Positions 63,286 to 64,000 of a stretch of DNA of 64,000 nt are shown here, piece after piece; within the stretch, counting starts at the first letter, position 1; the number at the start of each line of letters is the position of its first letter. This stretch comes from Chaetorhynchus papuensis. Its lineage: Eukaryota > Chordata > Aves > Passeriformes > Rhipiduridae. The DNA is taken from NCBI GenBank assembly GCA_013396525.1, contig VWYX01000203.1, positions 634,755-698,754 on the forward strand. The letters run 5' to 3'. The notes under the pieces are model-generated. The model was given only the letters and a program-made list of their open reading frames with translations. It had not been told where the DNA came from and did no database searches. A program made the translations under genes and the position numbers.

Positions 63286-64000
63286 AATCCACATAGCCAA
63301 AGTAAGGTTGTGAAGTGCCAGTAGCTGGTTAAAGAGGCCGATATCTTTAAACTAACTCTTAACAAGACTGGGATTTGTTTGTGACATTAGTGAAAAAGAG
63401 TACACATATATCCTGGAATAAAATGTGAATCTGGAAATACAAACCTGTTCGCCACCAATGTGGCTTGTCAATGTCATCATTCCCATGAGCACTATTGCTC
63501 ATGGTGCACACACTGAATGTGAAGATGATGGTTTCCTACTAGTCCTACCTGGTGAACATGCCCTTTTCAATTGCTAGCAGCTTGGAAAGCCTACCAAAAC
63601 GTTAATCTGAGGTTTTTTGGCCTAAGTTTGAGTCTTTGGGTACTACAAGGGAAGGATGGTAGAGCAGATGCACTTTATAACTACAACAAAAGTGAAACAA
63701 GATGGTTATCAAGAGTGCTTCTTCTTAGAGAAGCAGAATCCCATTTGTGTATTTCCTTTTCCCCCAACATGCACTTACCCACGAGGAAAAGGTCAGGTGA
63801 AAATTAAGGTAACCTATAGGTAGATAAAAAGATTTGATTCATTGTTCATGTAGCTGGAATTAGTTCTCATGATCTGTGTTCCATTCACAGACCAGGTACC
63901 TGAGCTGTAGCCCTATTTCTGATCTGTGTGGTGCCTGAATGGTCTGCAGCAGGATTCCACACAGACAGCTCTGAGGCTGCTCTTCAAGTTTGTTGAGAAA

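Larger units (their letters stand above)
1..64000 (+). other. ITGA9: ITGA9 gene, internal portion (integrin alpha-9), 10 exons and flanking introns
   Basis: Integrin alpha-9 pairs with beta-1 at the cell surface and is known to bind ligands such as tenascin-C, VCAM-1, osteopontin and VEGF-C/D. Ten exons (246-375, 1925-2010, 4585-4653, 7941-8078, 10214-10319, 11768-11862, 14815-14905, 15432-15477, 18961-19115, 24517-24677) have AG/GT borders and compatible phases, and join to 359 codons with no stop. They cover later beta-propeller blades and the start of the thigh domain. Every exon matches human ITGA9 as I remember it more closely than ITGA4, for example SEIRDEGQVTVYINRGN and QCHDGLQPVNCLNVT. 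Both gene ends lie outside the window, so the promoter, signal peptide, membrane segment and cytoplasmic tail are not seen. The gene probably continues past both window edges. Confidence 0.96.
24678..64000 (+). other. ITGA9: ITGA9 intron after exon j, first 39.3 kb (no further exon seen)
   Basis: Begins gtcagt. No sequence coding the expected next thigh-domain residues was found by eye to the end of the window. Contents noted separately are an assembly gap, a CR1 tail, several LTR-like segments and simple repeats. Long stretches without any recognised element are 25.2-31.4, 32.0-34.2, 40.1-52.1, 53.0-58.8 and 59.4-64.0 kb. These look like ordinary AT-rich intron with scattered chance frames. 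A diverged small exon could still be hidden here. Confidence 0.75.

Overview
This is vertebrate, almost certainly avian, nuclear DNA. The coding content is a set of short exons with consensus GT/AG borders in AT-rich introns. The repeats are bird types: a chicken-repeat-1 (CR1) LINE tail and several endogenous-retrovirus LTRs, one of which I recognise as a very abundant bird LTR. I cannot fix the species.

The window holds one recognisable gene, on the + strand: the middle part of ITGA9, the integrin alpha-9 subunit. Ten consecutive exons lie between 246 and 24677. All splice phases agree and they join to 1077 nt, or 359 codons without a stop. They encode the later blades of the beta-propeller head, with three Ca2+-binding FG-GAP loops, and then the start of the thigh domain. 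The assignment to alpha-9 rather than its closest paralogue alpha-4 rests on near-identity of every exon to human ITGA9 as I remember it. The 5' exons (signal peptide, first blades) and the 3' exons (rest of thigh, calf, transmembrane, tail) lie outside the window.

Layout: 1-245 is the end of an upstream intron. 246-24677 holds the ten exons, with introns of 526 to 5401 nt. From 24678 to the end is the first >39.3 kb of one very long intron, in which I found no further exon. The long intron holds a 249-base assembly gap set in a TC-rich microsatellite, a CR1 3' end altered by a tandem duplication and a perfect inverted repeat, and several LTR-like segments (about 34.3-34.7, 39.1-40.1, 52.2-53.0 and 58.9-59.3 kb). 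Another LTR pair, tail to tail, sits within 1.1 kb upstream of the ninth exon.

No second protein-coding gene, RNA gene, CRISPR array or prokaryote-like system is visible. I did not find a new biological system. The points most worth a second look are the rearranged CR1 tail, the tail-to-tail LTR pair beside an ITGA9 exon, and the promoter-like CpG-rich segments in the long intron. Comparisons with human ITGA9 and with repeat families are from memory, not from an alignment.
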